Source: Planctomycetota bacterium
GTDB lineage: Bacteria > Planctomycetota > GCA-002687715 > DRQF01
Assembly: GCA_015485455.1 (NCBI GenBank)
Contig: WFTN01000161.1
Location: forward strand, 1-6,713
Direction of reading: 5' to 3'
Length of the DNA stretch: 6,713 nt
The position numbers and the translations under genes were made by a program. Position 1 is the first letter of the stretch. Each line of letters opens with the position of its first letter. Shown here piece by piece: positions 5,599 to 6,713 of this stretch. The notes beneath the pieces are model-generated. The model worked only from the letters and a program-made list of their open reading frames with translations. It did not search any database and had not been told where the DNA came from.

Positions 5599-6713
5599 AT
5601 GGCGAATCAAACCATGGTGCGATCAGTCAAGACAGTTTACTTACCAACTCAATTGCCGAGTCGATCCATTTGTGGATTCGGACTGGGCGTCAGCTTGATC
5701 TGGTTTCTGGCTGATATTGTGCCCGTCTTGGTTGATCCAGGAGAGACTTCCTCTCAACAACGGTTGCTGGGAATTATGATGTTGGCCGGGATGGCCATTC
5801 TCGCCGGGGCGGTGGGACAAATCGCGGCATCCTTGGCTGTCCTTTTGGGCCGGTTGTTTTCAGCCATGTCTCTGTCTATTCGGTGTTTTCTCTCATCCGC
5901 GCCTTTCGCCCTTGGCTTTTTTGTTCTTCTTGCTCCACGGCTGGTTGATCTTTTGAGTGGCGATTGGGTTGTGAATCAACCATGGCGTCCCATTGCCCTG
6001 GTGGGCACCTTGTGTGGTTCCTTCATTGGCTCTTTGCTTGTGGGTGCTCAAACTTGTCGCATTGCTATTGCTCATGGGAGGTTGCCAACCTATTTTGGCA
6101 TGGCGGCCTTGGGGTTGACGGTCCTGGTTTTTGCTCTCGATGCCCAAGCTGCCTTAGCGCGAAGACACCAAGCGATTCACGACATTCTCGCTATTGTTGG
6201 TCTTATTGCGGCTGGGTTGTTTGGGTCATCGGTCTTGGGGGCTTCGTGGCGTAAGTATGGTCTCTTTCAAGTCATCGTTGGGACGTTGACCCTTGCTTGC
6301 CTTGTTACGGGGATTGCCCCCGGTGAGTCTGGCTACCTGCGTCGTCTGCTCTACAAAGGCAGCCGCTTGAGTAGTCGTGTGCTAGACGGCTCGGCCAAGG
6401 AAGTCGTTTTTCCCACACGAATTGATCAGCAACTACTTCATGAATTAGGGAATCAACGGCGTGTGAATGACGAAACGCTCGATGATTTGATTCCCGGACG
6501 CAAAAGCCGCGACATTGTCCTCGTTACTATCGACACTCTGCGTCGCGATATTTTTGATTCTGAGCGTGTGGCCACTTTGATTCCCAACCTTGATCGTCAG
6601 ATGAGTCGAAGTGTCCAGTTTGCCCAAGCTTGGACTCCTTTCCCGTCGAGCCGATTGGCCATGCACGGGATGTTTACCGGGCATTATCCTACAGCAAGCT
6701 CAATCTATGAAGG
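5599..6713 (+). CDS. Membrane protein with sulfatase/alkaline-phosphatase-superfamily domain, N-terminal part (3' end outside window)
   Basis: The frame is open from ATG 5599 to the window end (371 codons plus two bases), with an in-frame TAG at 5584 just upstream. Residues 1 to about 245 hold some seven or eight hydrophobic segments (near 26-45, 57-73, 75-92, 98-114, 132-150, 164-180, 196-215 and 221-240). A linker of about 60 residues leads to DIVLVTIDTLRRD (305-317), the first strand of the sulfatase fold with the metal-binding Asp312. TPFPSSRLAMHGMFTGHYP (346-364) is the segment that normally carries the nucleophile before a TGxYP turn. Aligning on TG puts Ser351 at the nucleophile position, while the Pro and Arg of CxPxR are replaced by Leu353 and Met355. 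It is thus unlikely to be a formylglycine sulfatase, and a phosphotransferase, phosphohydrolase or Ser-type role is possible. Topology puts the domain next to the membrane, probably periplasmic. ATG 5614 is an alternative start; neither has a ribosome binding site. Confidence 0.78.
   Translation, partial: MANQTMVRSVKTVYLPTQLPSRSICGFGLGVSLIWFLADIVPVLVDPGETSSQQRLLGIMMLAGMAILAGAVGQIAASLAVLLGRLFSAMSLSIRCFLSSAPFALGFFVLLAPRLVDLLSGDWVVNQPWRPIALVGTLCGSFIGSLLVGAQTCRIAIAHGRLPTYFGMAALGLTVLVFALDAQAALARRHQAIHDILAIVGLIAAGLFGSSVLGASWRKYGLFQVIVGTLTLACLVTGIAPGESGYLRRLLYKGSRLSSRVLDGSAKEVVFPTRIDQQLLHELGNQRRVNDETLDDLIPGRKSRDIVLVTIDTLRRDIFDSERVATLIPNLDRQMSRSVQFAQAWTPFPSSRLAMHGMFTGHYPTASSIYE

Noticed and set aside
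6637..6690. Classical formylglycine sulfatase active site
   Set aside because: No Cys or Ser in a CxPxR context is present in the segment before TGHYP.

Overview
The window holds five protein-coding genes on alternating strands (+, -, +, -, +), so none forms an operon with another inside the window. Two genes are cut by the window edges. Nearly all of it is coding. I see no tRNA, rRNA, CRISPR array, insertion sequence or phage gene. The organism is probably an environmental Gram-negative-type bacterium. The mix of a spermidine-synthase-like membrane protein, an LpqC-type esterase, a lipoprotein-like M14 peptidase, a NapH-type polyferredoxin with TPRs and a membrane sulfatase-superfamily protein makes me think of Planctomycetota or a related PVC lineage. 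That is an inference from gene content, not from a marker gene.

Layout: 1-855 (+) is the C-terminal part of a multi-pass membrane protein of the spermidine-synthase-like family. It converges, with an 18-nt gap, on 874-1794 (-), a secreted alpha/beta-hydrolase of the PHB depolymerase/LpqC/feruloyl esterase type. A 155-bp divergent spacer then leads to 1950-3569 (+), an exported zinc carboxypeptidase-like M14 enzyme. This converges, with a 19-nt gap, on 3589-5430 (-), a membrane polyferredoxin of the NapH/CcoG type with two 4Fe-4S clusters and a C-terminal TPR domain. A 168-bp divergent spacer with several small inverted repeats separates it from 5599-6713 (+). That last gene runs off the window and encodes a multi-pass membrane protein with a sulfatase/alkaline-phosphatase-superfamily domain.

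How the genes work together: no shared pathway is visible. The esterase and peptidase look like separate exported hydrolases. The polyferredoxin probably moves electrons at the membrane, but no redox partner is present in the window. The most unusual object is the polyferredoxin-TPR protein: positive-inside reasoning puts its Fe-S clusters in the cytoplasm and its TPR domain in the periplasm. The second is the sulfatase-like protein, whose predicted active-site segment lacks the formylglycine signature. I do not see a clear new defence, mobile or biosynthetic system.
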